DNA of 64,000 nt from positions 87,330 to 151,329 of the forward strand of contig JBJXGV010000073.1 of NCBI GenBank assembly GCA_046160485.1, read 5' to 3'. This DNA comes from JBJXGV01 sp046160485. Its GTDB lineage: Bacteria > Orphanbacterota > Orphanbacteria > JBJXGV01. A model generated the notes under the pieces. That model had not been told where the DNA came from. It ran no database searches and saw only the letters and a list, made by a program, of their open reading frames with translations. This document shows, piece by piece, positions 46,967 through 55,897 of the stretch (position 1 is its first letter; each line of letters begins with the position of its first letter). The position numbers were made by a program, and so were the translations under genes.

Positions 46967-47139
46967 GAACGAAGTCTCCTTCTCGTCAGGTGATCCGAAC
47001 TTCGAATGAAGACAGAGCAATCTGGCGAGACCGCGTGCGATGAAAGAGGCAACTCGATGAGGACGCGTCCCGCGAAACAGCGAGGCGCGAACGTATCACC
47101 GCGCGCCGAAGAGCGTCAAGCAACGCTTCGAGACTCGCT

Positions 47140-47170
47140 TCGCGATACGCAAGGAAATGCGGTATCGCGA
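47140..47170. terminator. Hairpin downstream of the moxR-DUF58 pair
   Basis: TCGCGATACGCA (47140-47151) pairs with TGCGGTATCGCGA (47158-47170) with one bulged base, enclosing a six-base loop AGGAAA. It lies 9 bases past the DUF58 stop. There is no U-run, so termination is only tentative. Confidence 0.4.
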
Positions 47171-47178
47171 CGCGCCAT

Positions 47179-48072
47179 TTACCCGAGGCGCGATCGTTTC
47201 TCGAGATACGACGCGAGCGCGACGTCGAATGGCGTGCGCGTGTTCATCATCACGTAGTCGATGAGATGCTCGCGGCACTCCCGCTTGATCGATTCGCTCC
47301 ACTCGCGCACCTTCGCGCGGTACTCGTTGCGAATCCGCCACGGCTCGACGACGACCTCTTGCTTCGTCTCCATGTCTTCGAAGAGCGCCTCGCGATCGAA
47401 GCCGAAGTCGGTTTCTTCTTTGTCGAGCACGTGAAAGAGAATCACCTCGTGTTTGCGGTGGCGAAAATACTTGAGCGCCGAGAGCATCGCCGGCGGATCG
47501 TCGAGCAGATCGGAGAGAATGATGATGAGCCCGCGTCGCTTGATTCGCTCCGTCATGGCGCGCAGCGACGCGTGGATGTTCGTCGACTGGCCGGGCTCGG
47601 CAGCCGCGAGTTCTTGCAATAGCGTGTGAAGCTGGCGCGCCGACGCGCGCGGCCCGATGTGCCGCCGGATCGACGTGTCGAAGAGCGTGAGGCCGACCGA
47701 GTCTTGCTGCCGCAGCATGAGGTATGTCAGCGCCGCGGCGACGTGCTTCGCGTACTGAAACTTCGAGATCGCGCCGGATGTGTAGCCCATCGATCCGCTC
47801 GAATCGATCGCGATGTACGCGCGCAGGTTCGTCTCTTCTTCGTATTCCTTCACGTAAAACTTGTCGGACTTCGCGTAGACCTTCCAATCGACGTGGCGCA
47901 GCGGATCGCCCGGCATGTACTGCCGGTGCTCGGAGAACTCGACGCTAAATCCCTTGTACGGACTTTTGTGGAGGCCCGCGACGAAGCCTTCGACGACAAG
48001 ACGCGCGCGCACGTCCATGCGCCCGATCTTGCTGACGACCTCGGGATCGAGAAACTGTCTGAGATTCTCCAC
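47179..48072 (-). CDS. DUF58 domain protein (Bat/MoxR-associated)
   Basis: The product is 297 aa with a GTG start. The DUF58 core starts LVVEGFVAGLHKSPYKGFSVEF, continues with MPGDPLRHVDWKVYAKSDKFYVKEYEEETNLRAYIAIDSSGSMGY. The VWA-like MIDAS motif DSSGSMG lies at about residue 89. No membrane helix was seen, so it is cytosolic or peripheral. It is encoded 16 bases after moxR. In this system it is thought to act with the AAA ATPase in assembling or activating envelope or metalloenzyme complexes; the substrate here is unknown. Confidence 0.9.
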   Translation of the reverse strand: MENLRQFLDPEVVSKIGRMDVRARLVVEGFVAGLHKSPYKGFSVEFSEHRQYMPGDPLRHVDWKVYAKSDKFYVKEYEEETNLRAYIAIDSSGSMGYTSGAISKFQYAKHVAAALTYLMLRQQDSVGLTLFDTSIRRHIGPRASARQLHTLLQELAAAEPGQSTNIHASLRAMTERIKRRGLIIILSDLLDDPPAMLSALKYFRHRKHEVILFHVLDKEETDFGFDREALFEDMETKQEVVVEPWRIRNEYRAKVREWSESIKRECREHLIDYVMMNTRTPFDVALASYLEKRSRLG

Positions 48073-48088
48073 GCGTTCCGCCGGGTCT

Positions 48089-49096
48089 CTACGCTCTCGG
48101 CGGCGCGACGTCTTCGGGCGTCTCTTTGATCAGCCGGTCGATGATCTGGATCGTGTCGACTCCTTCGGCCTCCGCGTTGAAGTTCGTCACGATGCGGTGG
48201 CGCAATACGGCGCGCGCGACGGCGCGCACGTCGGCGGGCGACGGCGTCTTGCGGCCGTGAAGAATCGCGCGCGTTTTTGCACCGAGCGTGAGGTACTGCG
48301 AGGCGCGCGGCCCCGCGCCCCACGAAACCCAACTCTTCACGAACGCCGGCGCGTCGGCCTCGCTCGGCCGCGTGCGCCGCGCAAGCGCGACCGCGTACGC
48401 GATGACCGGGTCCGACACCGGCACGCGACGCACGAGGCGCTGCAGCTCGAGAATCTCCGCGCCGGTCAGAACGTGCGTCAGGTTCGCCTGATATGCCGAC
48501 GTGGTCGACTCGACGATCTCGACCTCTTCCTTGAAGCTCGGGTAGTCGACCCAGATGTTGAACATGAAGCGGTCGAGCTGCGCTTCCGGCAGCGGGTAGG
48601 TGCCTTCCTGCTCGATCGGGTTCTGCGTCGCGAGCACGAAGAACGGCAGGTCGAGCGAGTACGTCGAACCGCCCGCGGTCACTTGCTTCTCTTGCATCGC
48701 CTGAAGCAGCGCGGCCTGCGTCTTCGGCGGGGTGCGGTTGATTTCGTCGGCCAGCACGATGTTCGCGAACACGGGACCCTTCACGAACTTGAAAGCGCGG
48801 CGCCCCGTCGTGCGGTCTTCCTCGAGAATGTCGGTGCCGGTGATGTCCGATGGCATGAGATCCGGCGTGAACTGAATGCGGTTGAACTGGAGATCGAGCA
48901 CCTTCGCGAGCGTCGAGATCAGCAACGTCTTCGCAAGCCCCGGCACGCCGACGAGGAGGCAGTGGCCGTTCGAGAGGAGCGCGATCAACAAATCATCGAT
49001 GACCTCCGACTGCCCTACGATCACCTTGCGCACTTCGGAGAGAATCTTCTCGCGCGCAGTCTTGAGTTCTTCAATGGTTGAAAGGTCCTGATCCAA
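48089..49096 (-). CDS. MoxR-family AAA+ ATPase
   Basis: The product is 335 aa. The start codon is TTG at 49096, preceded by AGGAGG at good spacing; no ATG alternative fits. AAA+ motifs: Walker [16 protein letters not shown], Walker [25 protein letters not shown], sensor 1 [24 protein letters not shown] and arginine-finger region. MoxR ATPases act as chaperones that insert cofactors or activate VWA partner proteins, which here are DUF58 and, across the XRE gene, BatA-VWA. It heads the minus-strand run; a promoter could lie in the 180-base gap before nth. Confidence 0.94.
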   Translation of the reverse strand: MDQDLSTIEELKTAREKILSEVRKVIVGQSEVIDDLLIALLSNGHCLLVGVPGLAKTLLISTLAKVLDLQFNRIQFTPDLMPSDITGTDILEEDRTTGRRAFKFVKGPVFANIVLADEINRTPPKTQAALLQAMQEKQVTAGGSTYSLDLPFFVLATQNPIEQEGTYPLPEAQLDRFMFNIWVDYPSFKEEVEIVESTTSAYQANLTHVLTGAEILELQRLVRRVPVSDPVIAYAVALARRTRPSEADAPAFVKSWVSWGAGPRASQYLTLGAKTRAILHGRKTPSPADVRAVARAVLRHRIVTNFNAEAEGVDTIQIIDRLIKETPEDVAPPRA

Positions 49097-49183
49097 GGAG
49101 GCCTCCTAGAGGACAAAAGTGCGTGTGGGCCGAACGCGACCGGTCTTCAACACGTCGTGCGTATCAGATGTTCCGAGCGGCCG

Positions 49184-49192
49184 TGATAGGAT
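49184..49192 (+). promoter_or_regulatory. TGn-extended -10 element upstream of nth
   Basis: TGA followed by TAGGAT; no convincing -35. Transcription would start near 49199, about 75 bases before the GTG of nth. Confidence 0.35.
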
Positions 49193-49273
49193 TTGCGCGA
49201 GTTTCGATCGTGGCGCGCCGCCACAGTAACAACCGCTCTCATTGAGCGTCAATCGAGGAGTCCGAGGAGTCGA

Positions 49274-49948
49274 GTGGCGAATCCCGCGCCGCGAGTCACG
49301 AATCGCGTCATTCATACGGTGCTTCGACGCGTCGAGGCCGCGGTCGTCAACTGGAAGGAACCGATCGTCACGCGCATTTCGCGCGAGCGTTCGCCTTACA
49401 AGGTGCTCATCTCGTGCGTGTTGTCGCTCCGCACTCAGGACGCGACGACCGAGAAGGCCTCGGAGCGCCTTTTCGCGCTGGCCGCAACGCCGGCGGCGAT
49501 GCTCGCCCTTTCAGCGGCACGCATCGAGAAGGCGATCTACCCGGTGGGGTTCTACCGAACGAAGGCGCGTACCTTGCGGGAGATCTCGCGCCAGCTCCTC
49601 GAACGCTATCGCGGCGAGGTGCCCGACGAGATCGACGAACTGCTTACACTGCCGGGCGTCGGGCGCAAGACGGCGAACCTCGTCGTGACGTACGGCTACG
49701 ACAAGCTGGGCATCTGCGTCGACACACACGTCCACCGCATCGCGAATCGTTGGGGTTACGTCGCTGCCAGCTCCCCGGACAAAACGGAGATGGCGCTGCG
49801 GGAAACACTCCCTCGCCGCCACTGGATTCCGCTAAACGACCTGCTCGTCACCTACGGCCAAAACCTCTGCAAGCCGGTCTCGCCACTCTGCTCCGAATGT
49901 ACGATATCGACTTGGTGCGCGCGAATCGGCGTCACGAAAAGTCGATGA
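49274..49948 (+). CDS. nth: Endonuclease III
   Basis: The product is 224 aa. The GTG at 49274 is preceded by GAGGAG with 5-base spacing, which decides the start over a longer frame. The helix-hairpin-helix with catalytic Lys is LPGVGRKTANLVV, the catalytic Asp lies in CVDTHVHRIANRWG, and the 4Fe-4S cluster has C-x6-C-x2-C-x5-C as CKPVSPLCSECTISTWC at the end. It removes oxidised pyrimidines and nicks abasic sites in base excision repair. The start of the frame contains GQ-free helix SPYKVLISCVLSLRTQDATT, typical of the family. Confidence 0.95.
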   Translation: MANPAPRVTNRVIHTVLRRVEAAVVNWKEPIVTRISRERSPYKVLISCVLSLRTQDATTEKASERLFALAATPAAMLALSAARIEKAIYPVGFYRTKARTLREISRQLLERYRGEVPDEIDELLTLPGVGRKTANLVVTYGYDKLGICVDTHVHRIANRWGYVAASSPDKTEMALRETLPRRHWIPLNDLLVTYGQNLCKPVSPLCSECTISTWCARIGVTKSR

Positions 49949-49968
49949 CGGCGATGTTCAATGATACG

Positions 49969-49998
49969 GGAACTTTTCCCACCGCAGTCTGTTCCAAA
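49969..49998 (+). promoter_or_regulatory. Possible sigma-E-like (ECF) promoter of htrA
   Basis: GGAACTT (49969-49975), 17 bases, TCCAAA (49993-49998). This resembles the GGAACTT / TCAAA layout of envelope-stress ECF promoters. The start would fall near 50005, about 57 bases before the htrA ATG. The match is suggestive, not proof. Confidence 0.35.
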
Positions 49999-50061
49999 GC
50001 CTGTAGCATTCCAGCCAAAGCAAGCGCGGGCCAGAGCGGCCCCCAAAGGAGGCAAGTCAGC

Positions 50062-51618
50062 ATGACAGGCAAGGGCAAGGCGAAACTCGCCGGCGGCGCG
50101 GCACTCATCGCCATCGGGTTCGCCGTCGGGATTTTCTTCACTTCGCAAGTCGACATGGAGCTTCGCTGGCGCGGCGCGCCGGCAGCCTCCGAGGCCCAGA
50201 GCAAGGAAGAGATTCAGCAAGCCGTCACCAAAGCGAGTCAAACCTTCGTGAGCATCGCCAAGTCGGTCTCTCCCTCCGTCGTGACTGTCTCGGCCGCGAA
50301 GGTTTTCAAGCTCTCCGACGCGCGACGGGTGCCGCGCGGCGCCCCGGATAATGGCCAACCGGACCCGTTCAACTTCTTCCATCGCTTCTTCGAAGAAGGC
50401 GCGCCGGGGGAGGAGCCCGAGCATCGGATGCAGGGTCTCGGTTCGGGGGTCATTGTGAGTGCGGACGGCTACATCATCACGAACAACCACGTCATCGAGA
50501 ACGCCGACGAGATCGAGGTCGGGATGGAAGACGGCCGGCACATCCCGGCGAAACTGATCGGCACGGACCCGAAGACCGACATCGCGGTGATTCAGGTGAG
50601 CGCGGAGGATCTACCGGCGGCGGTGCTGGGAAACTCTGACGCCATCGAAGTCGGCGAATGGGTTCTCGCGATCGGCAGCCCGTTCAGCGAAAACCTCTCG
50701 CACACGGTCACCGCCGGAATCGTCTCGGGGAAGGGCCGCAGCAACGTCGGCCTGACGGATTACGAAGACTTCATTCAAACCGATGCGGCGATCAATCCCG
50801 GAAACTCGGGCGGCGCGCTCGTCGACGTCGAAGGCAATGTGATCGGGATCAACACGGCGATCGCGACCCGCAGCGGCGGGAGTCAAGGTGTCGGCTTCGC
50901 GATACCGATCAACATGGCCCGCGAGATCATGGGCGACCTCATCAAGGATGGACGAGTCACGCGCGGCTGGCTCGGCGTGCAGATCCAAAATCTCACGGAC
51001 GAACTCGCGGAGGCGAAGGGCCTGAAGGTTGCCGAGGGGGTACTCGTTGGCGACGTTCTCAGCGGCGGCCCCGCGGAGAAGGCCGGCATCAAGCGCGGCG
51101 ACGTGATCACGCACTTCGAGGGCAAGGAAACGAAGAATACCGCGCAGCTTCGCAATACGGTCGCGCGCACCAGACCCGATTCACGCGTCGAAGTGACGAT
51201 CATGCGCGACGGCCGCGAGAAGACCGTGACGCTCTCGCTCGGCGAGCTGAAGGACGACGTGCAACCCGCGGCGGCCGCGAAGGTCGTCGAGCGAAGCGCC
51301 GAGAAGCTCGGCATCGAAGTGCGCACCGTGAATCCGGACCTGATCGAGCAATACGGTCTCGATCGCGACGACGGACTTGTCGTCACGGACGTGCGCCGCG
51401 GCTCGGCGGCAGAGCGTCAGGGAATTCGCGAGGGCGACGTCATTCTCGAAATCAACAACAAGACGGTAACATCGCTGCGCGAGTACGAGCGGTTCCTCGA
51501 CGGCGTGGATGAGAACGAAACGGTGCTCTTTCTCGTCGAGCGCGACGGGACGACGCACTTCGCGGCGCTGAAGGCGCGCCCCGAAGAGAGCGGAGAGAGC
51601 AACTCGGAAGAAGAATAG
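50062..51618 (+). CDS. htrA: Periplasmic serine protease HtrA/DegQ with two PDZ domains
   Basis: The product is 518 aa. AAAGGAGG lies before the ATG. An N-terminal membrane anchor or uncleaved signal (AKLAGGAALIAIGFAVGIFF) is followed by a coiled stretch and the trypsin-like protease: His in VSADGYIITNNHVIENADEI, Asp in DPKTDIAVIQV, Ser in INPGNSGGALVDVEG. PDZ1 (residues about 310-400, RGWLGVQIQNLTDELAEAKG) and PDZ2 (about 420-510, GIEVRTVNPDLIEQYGL) follow. It degrades misfolded envelope proteins. The C-terminus is acidic (EESGESNSEEE). It stands alone with a candidate stress promoter and a strong terminator. Confidence 0.95.
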   Translation: MTGKGKAKLAGGAALIAIGFAVGIFFTSQVDMELRWRGAPAASEAQSKEEIQQAVTKASQTFVSIAKSVSPSVVTVSAAKVFKLSDARRVPRGAPDNGQPDPFNFFHRFFEEGAPGEEPEHRMQGLGSGVIVSADGYIITNNHVIENADEIEVGMEDGRHIPAKLIGTDPKTDIAVIQVSAEDLPAAVLGNSDAIEVGEWVLAIGSPFSENLSHTVTAGIVSGKGRSNVGLTDYEDFIQTDAAINPGNSGGALVDVEGNVIGINTAIATRSGGSQGVGFAIPINMAREIMGDLIKDGRVTRGWLGVQIQNLTDELAEAKGLKVAEGVLVGDVLSGGPAEKAGIKRGDVITHFEGKETKNTAQLRNTVARTRPDSRVEVTIMRDGREKTVTLSLGELKDDVQPAAAAKVVERSAEKLGIEVRTVNPDLIEQYGLDRDDGLVVTDVRRGSAAERQGIREGDVILEINNKTVTSLREYERFLDGVDENETVLFLVERDGTTHFAALKARPEESGESNSEEE

Positions 51619-51665
51619 TCGAAGTTGCTCCAAAAGGCGGCGCAAGCCGTCTCGTCTGCAATGGC

Positions 51666-51694
51666 CAGGGCGCGCCGACACTCGGCGCGCCCTG
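51666..51694 (+). terminator. Terminator hairpin after htrA
   Basis: A perfect 13-bp stem (51666-51678 with 51682-51694, left arm CAGGGCGCGCCGA) closes a 3-nt loop CAC, followed by AATTGTTT. It is the strongest GC hairpin after the htrA stop. Confidence 0.7.
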
Positions 51695-51763
51695 AATTGT
51701 TTGCGCGCGCCCACCGTTGACAGTTCCGCTCAGTTCCGACAGCGTTGAGGCCGAGGTATAGAG

Positions 51764-52948
51764 ATGACCCCGACGCAGCATGCTCGAGAGCTTGATGAAC
51801 GGCACGCCGGCGCGCCGAGGCGCGCGTTCTGGAAGCGAGCGGCGCTCTACCTGGGGTTGTGGACGTTCCTCGCCGCGCTGACGGGCAGCCAACAGTTCCT
51901 CGCGCAGCGCGCGTCCGGCAACGCGGGCGCGTGGAGCACCCAGGTTCTCTACACGCTGACGGCGTGGCACACGTGGGGCGTGCTGACGCTTTTCATTCTC
52001 GCGCTAGGGCGGCGCTTTCCGATCTCGCGAGAGAGCTGGCGTCGTAGTCTTCTCGTTCATGTGCCAGCGTGTTTCACATTCTCCATCCTCGACATGTTGG
52101 TCTGTTATCCCGCGGGGCGGGCGCTCGGAATCGTCCACTCGTCGAGTTTCCCCGAGTACATGCTCGCGGCAATTGGATTCGACATTCTCCTCTACGCGGG
52201 AACCGTCGGTGTCGGGCACGCGATCGACTACCATCGAAAATATCGAGATCGCGAGCTGCGAGCGTCGCGGCTCCAAACGCAACTCTCGCAGACGCAGCTT
52301 CAGATTCTCCGAATGCAGATTCATCCGCATTTCCTGTTCAACACGCTCCACGCGATCTCGGCTCTCATGCACAAGGACGTCGCCGCCGCGGAGAAGATGC
52401 TCATCGGCCTAAGCGATCTGTTGCGCATGACGATCCACACGAACGGCGCGCACGAGACGCCGCTTCGCCGCGAGATGGAACTGCTTTCGTGTTATCTCGA
52501 CATCATGAAGACGCGGTTTGGAGAGCGGCTCGGCGTGAGCGTCGAGATCGAGCCGGCGGCGCTCGACGCGTACGTGCCGGCGATGCTGTTGCAGCCGCTC
52601 GTTGAGAATGCGATCGAGCACGGAATTGGCGCGCGGCCGGAGGGCGGGCGCGTCGCGCTCTCGGCGCGCATCGAGAGCGGGATGCTCGCAATCGAAGTGC
52701 ACGATGACGGGCCGGGGCTCTCCGAGCCGCTCGAGATCGCGATGCGTTCCGGGATGGGGCTTTCGAATACGCGCGACCGGCTCGCGCAGCTCTACGGCGC
52801 GGCGCATCGATTCGAAGCGCGCAGCGGAAACGGTGGCGCGTGCGGCGGCGCAAACGGAGCGCCGGCGGGGGGCGCCGCCGGGTTCACCGTGCGCATCGTG
52901 ACGCCGTTTCGCTCGCGGCCCCTCGTCGACGGCGTGCGCGCCGAATGA
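51764..52948 (+). CDS. LytS-type sensor histidine kinase
   Basis: The product is 394 aa. Four membrane segments fill residues about 28-160. A coiled linker (RELRASRLQTQLSQTQLQILRMQ) leads to the His_kinase domain, with phospho-acceptor His in QIHPHFLFNTLHAISAL (about residue 190) and the N-box LQPLVENAIEHGI followed by the ATPase G-boxes VHDDGPGL and GMGLSNTRDRLAQLYG. No extra sensor domain is present, so the signal is probably sensed at the membrane. It overlaps its response regulator gene as ATGA. Confidence 0.93.
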   Translation: MTPTQHARELDERHAGAPRRAFWKRAALYLGLWTFLAALTGSQQFLAQRASGNAGAWSTQVLYTLTAWHTWGVLTLFILALGRRFPISRESWRRSLLVHVPACFTFSILDMLVCYPAGRALGIVHSSSFPEYMLAAIGFDILLYAGTVGVGHAIDYHRKYRDRELRASRLQTQLSQTQLQILRMQIHPHFLFNTLHAISALMHKDVAAAEKMLIGLSDLLRMTIHTNGAHETPLRREMELLSCYLDIMKTRFGERLGVSVEIEPAALDAYVPAMLLQPLVENAIEHGIGARPEGGRVALSARIESGMLAIEVHDDGPGLSEPLEIAMRSGMGLSNTRDRLAQLYGAAHRFEARSGNGGACGGANGAPAGGAAGFTVRIVTPFRSRPLVDGVRAE

Positions 52949-53715
52949 GTCTGCGCGTGTTGATCGTCGACGACGAATCGCTCGCGCGCGAGCGAATCCG
53001 CTCGCTCCTCGCGACGGACGCCGGGATCGAGATCGTCGGAGAGTGTGCGAGCGGCGAAGCGGCCGTGCGCGCGATATGCGATCGCGGACCCGATCTTGTC
53101 TTTCTCGACGTCCAGATGCCGGGGATGGACGGATTCGAGACGCTTGCGGCGGCCGCGGCCGCGCGATCGGGGGAGACGCCGGCCGTCATTTTCGTCACCG
53201 CGTACGATCAGCATGCGTTGCGCGCCTTCGAAGTGCACGCGCAAGACTACCTGCTCAAACCGTTCGATCGCGAGCGATTCACGGCGGCGCTCGAGCGCGC
53301 GAAAGCGGCGCGCGCGCGCGGCGGTGATGTCGCCGCGCGGCTTGCGGAGCTTCTCGCGGATCAGGAACGCGCGCGACGCACGGTGAGGCGGCTCGTGATC
53401 CACACGGCGGGACGCGTCCTCTTTCTCGCCGTTTCCGAGGTGGATTGGATCGAATCCGCGGGGAACTACGTGCGCATCCACGCGGGCGCGGAGGCGCACC
53501 TGTACCGCGAGACGATGCGCGATCTCGAGGCGAAGCTCGACCCCGATGAGTTTCTGCGCATACACCGATCGACGATCGTTCGCATCGAGCGGATTCGCGA
53601 GCTGCGGCCCTGGTTTCACGGCGCGTTCGTCGTCGTACTGCGCGACGGAACGGAGCTTCAATCAAGCAGGGGTTTTTCGGAGAAGCTCCGCTCGCGATTC
53701 GGGTCGCTCGGCTAG
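52945..53715 (+). CDS. LytTR-family response regulator
   Basis: The product is 256 aa. Receiver domain residues 1-120: acidic pocket VLIVDDESLARERI, phospho-Asp in LVFLDVQMPGMDGFE, Thr/Lys in VIFVTAYDQHALRAFEVHAQDYLLKPFD. C-terminal LytTR DNA-binding domain (about 155-255): RLVIHTAGRVLFLAVSEVDWIESAGNYVRIH and FLRIHRSTIVRIERIRELRPWFHG. It binds direct-repeat sites and controls transcription in response to its partner kinase. The target genes are not identifiable here; an FG-GAP surface protein gene follows 166 bases later on the same strand. Confidence 0.94.
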   Translation: MSLRVLIVDDESLARERIRSLLATDAGIEIVGECASGEAAVRAICDRGPDLVFLDVQMPGMDGFETLAAAAAARSGETPAVIFVTAYDQHALRAFEVHAQDYLLKPFDRERFTAALERAKAARARGGDVAARLAELLADQERARRTVRRLVIHTAGRVLFLAVSEVDWIESAGNYVRIHAGAEAHLYRETMRDLEAKLDPDEFLRIHRSTIVRIERIRELRPWFHGAFVVVLRDGTELQSSRGFSEKLRSRFGSLG

Positions 53716-53881
53716 CACGCCGCTCGTCCGTCGCCCAAGCCGTTCATCACGCGAAAGCGCCGCTTGGTCCCAGGCCCGTTGCGGGCTCCACGCCGCGCGC
53801 GCACAATGGCGCTACGCATCGCGCCGGACGGACGCCCCCTCCTCCATGCCGCGGGATGCCGCGAATCACGAGGAGGCACGC

Positions 53882-55699
53882 ATGCGCGCGAACCGTCTTG
53901 CGCCGAACACACGCTCATCACTCTCGACCTCGCACCGCGGGACGTTTCTGACGTCCCCGCTGACAGCCGCGGTACTGCCGCCGCTTCTTGTTCTCTGCTT
54001 GGCCGCGCCGTCGCACGCGGCGTTCACCGAGGTCGTTCAGTTCGGCTCGCGAACCACTCTCTCCGTCGCGATCGCGGACCCCGACAACGACGGCGATCTG
54101 GACGTCGCGATCGGCAACAACGGCGGCGGCAACCAGCTCTACACCAACAACGGCGGCCTGGCGTTCTCGGGCGCGGATCAGTTCGGCGCCAACGGAACGT
54201 TTCCCGTGGTCTGGGGCGACTACGACAACGATGGCGACGCTGACATGGCGGTCGGCAACACTGGCGGCGGTCCCACGGGCCAGAACTATCTCTACGTCAA
54301 CAACGGCGACGGGACGTTTACGCAGCGGCAAGCATTCGGGCGCCGGAGCACGATCGCGCTCGCATGGGCCGACTACGACCTCGACGGCGACCTCGACATC
54401 GCGATCGGCAACGGCATCCTGAACGTGCCCGATCAGAACCGCCTCTACATCAACAATGGTGACGACACGTTTACGGGGACGGATCAGTTTGGATTCGGCC
54501 AGACCGGCTCGATGGCGTGGGGCGATTTCGACAACGATGGGGATCCGGACCTCGCGGTCGGCATCGGCGGTTTTTGCTGCGTCGGCCAGAACAAGCTCTA
54601 CGTGAACAACGGCGATGGCACGTTCACGCAGCGGGACGAGTTCGGCATCAAAGACACGGCGTGTATGTCGTGGGGCGACTTCGATAACGACGGCGATCTC
54701 GACATGGCCGTCGGCAACTGGAGCAACGACGGCAACGCGCTCTACATCAACAACGGCGACGGCACGTTTACCGAGTCCGCGCAGTTCGGCGCGCGCGACA
54801 CGAACACGCTGGCGTGGGGCGACAGCGACAACGACGGCGATCTCGATCTTGCGGTCGGCAACGGCGACTTCACGACCGCGGACTTGAGCTACCTCTACGT
54901 CAACAACGGCGATGGCTCGTTCGCCGAAGTGGCGGCGTTCGGAAGCGGCAGCACCGATGGTATCGCGTGGGGCGATCTCGATGCCGACGGGGATCTCGAT
55001 CTCGTGGCCGGCAATGAACACACGCCGGCGCAGAACTATCTCTACGTCAACGGCGAGAACGACCAAGACTGGCTTTCGATTCGAGTGGTCGGACACGGTT
55101 ACGATCTCGGCGCGGGCTACTCGAACCGCGACGGCATCGGCGCGAAGGTTTCCGTCTACGAGGCGGGGTTTCTCGGCGATCCGAGCCGGCTCCTCGGCTA
55201 TCGCGAGATCGAGGCGCACGGCGGTTTCTCGAGCCAAAACGCGCCGGGCGCACACTTCGGCGTGCCGAATGCCGCGACGGTCGACGTCAAGATCGAGTGG
55301 CCCGGCTCGGGCGGCACGCACATCGTGCAGCTCTTGCAAGGGATCGCGGTCGGACAGCAGGTCGTCATCGATGAGGCGGAAAGTGGTACCGGCGTGGATA
55401 CCGGTGGCGCGCAGATTGGCCCAGGCGGCAGCCTCACCATCACGCCGAACCCGATGCGCAATTCGGCGCAGTTCCGCCTCTTGAATTCTCCGAGCGTGTC
55501 GCCTCGTGTGCAGATCTTCGACGCGAGCGGCCGTCTTGTTCGCGTTCTTGCGCCGACGCGCGAGAGCGCCGCGGGTACCTTCTCGGCGCGCTGGAACGGC
55601 AACACGGACGACGGGATCGCGGCGCCATCGGGCGTCTATTTTGCCCGCCCGTCCGACGCCGCTCGTGCGAACGTGCGGCGCTTCGTGCTGATCCGCTAG
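53882..55699 (+). CDS. Secreted FG-GAP/VCBS and ASPIC/UnbV protein with FlgD-like tail
   Basis: The product is 605 aa. GAGGAGG lies before the ATG; a long Sec signal ends near PSHA. Eight or so FG-GAP/VCBS units with calcium-loop cores such as DPDNDGDLDVAIGNN, DYDNDGDADMAVGNT, DFDNDGDPDLAVGIG and DLDADGDLDLVAGN span residues about 50-385, each followed by LYVNNGDGTF. An ASPIC/UnbV domain follows (DWLSIRVVGHGYD, GIGAKVSVYEAG, IEWPGSGGTHIVQLLQG). The end carries a FlgD-Ig/sorting-like module (VQIFDASGRLVRVLAPTRE, APSGVYFARPS, RRFVLIR). It is an integrin-like surface protein, role unknown. Confidence 0.85.
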   Translation: MRANRLAPNTRSSLSTSHRGTFLTSPLTAAVLPPLLVLCLAAPSHAAFTEVVQFGSRTTLSVAIADPDNDGDLDVAIGNNGGGNQLYTNNGGLAFSGADQFGANGTFPVVWGDYDNDGDADMAVGNTGGGPTGQNYLYVNNGDGTFTQRQAFGRRSTIALAWADYDLDGDLDIAIGNGILNVPDQNRLYINNGDDTFTGTDQFGFGQTGSMAWGDFDNDGDPDLAVGIGGFCCVGQNKLYVNNGDGTFTQRDEFGIKDTACMSWGDFDNDGDLDMAVGNWSNDGNALYINNGDGTFTESAQFGARDTNTLAWGDSDNDGDLDLAVGNGDFTTADLSYLYVNNGDGSFAEVAAFGSGSTDGIAWGDLDADGDLDLVAGNEHTPAQNYLYVNGENDQDWLSIRVVGHGYDLGAGYSNRDGIGAKVSVYEAGFLGDPSRLLGYREIEAHGGFSSQNAPGAHFGVPNAATVDVKIEWPGSGGTHIVQLLQGIAVGQQVVIDEAESGTGVDTGGAQIGPGGSLTITPNPMRNSAQFRLLNSPSVSPRVQIFDASGRLVRVLAPTRESAAGTFSARWNGNTDDGIAAPSGVYFARPSDAARANVRRFVLIR

Positions 55700-55845
55700 A
55701 CGCCGCCAGATCGACCTTCAAGCCGGAGAGTTCGTAGCCGATGGACGAACGCGCGAGGGTCGTCGGATCGGCGGCACCGAGTTGTCTTCGACGAGTCGAC
55801 ACTCTCCGAAGTGCAGCAGTCCCGCTCTGTAGCGCGGAACGAAAA

Positions 55846-55872
55846 CGGGCAGCGGTATCACGCCGCTGCCCG
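55846..55872 (-). terminator. Intrinsic terminator downstream of the gene ending at 55898
   Basis: A perfect 10-bp stem (55846-55855 with 55863-55872, arm CGGGCAGCGG) with a 7-nt loop. On the minus strand it is followed by UUUUCGUU, a usable U-run. Confidence 0.65.
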
Positions 55873-55897
55873 CACTATTACGCTATGTCACGAGACC

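Noticed and set aside
28140..49970. Shared ATGATACGGGA at 28145 and 49961 as a repeat
   Set aside because: Only 11 bases match and the flanks diverge at once.
51717..51745. TTGACA with a direct repeat CAGTTCCG upstream of the LytS gene, as a promoter
   Set aside because: No -10 hexamer lies at 16-18 bp. The repeat is only 8 bp.
54085..55020. Tandem DNA repeats in the FG-GAP gene as a CRISPR or satellite
   Set aside because: The periodicity is that of the protein repeats, with varied third positions and no fixed spacer length.
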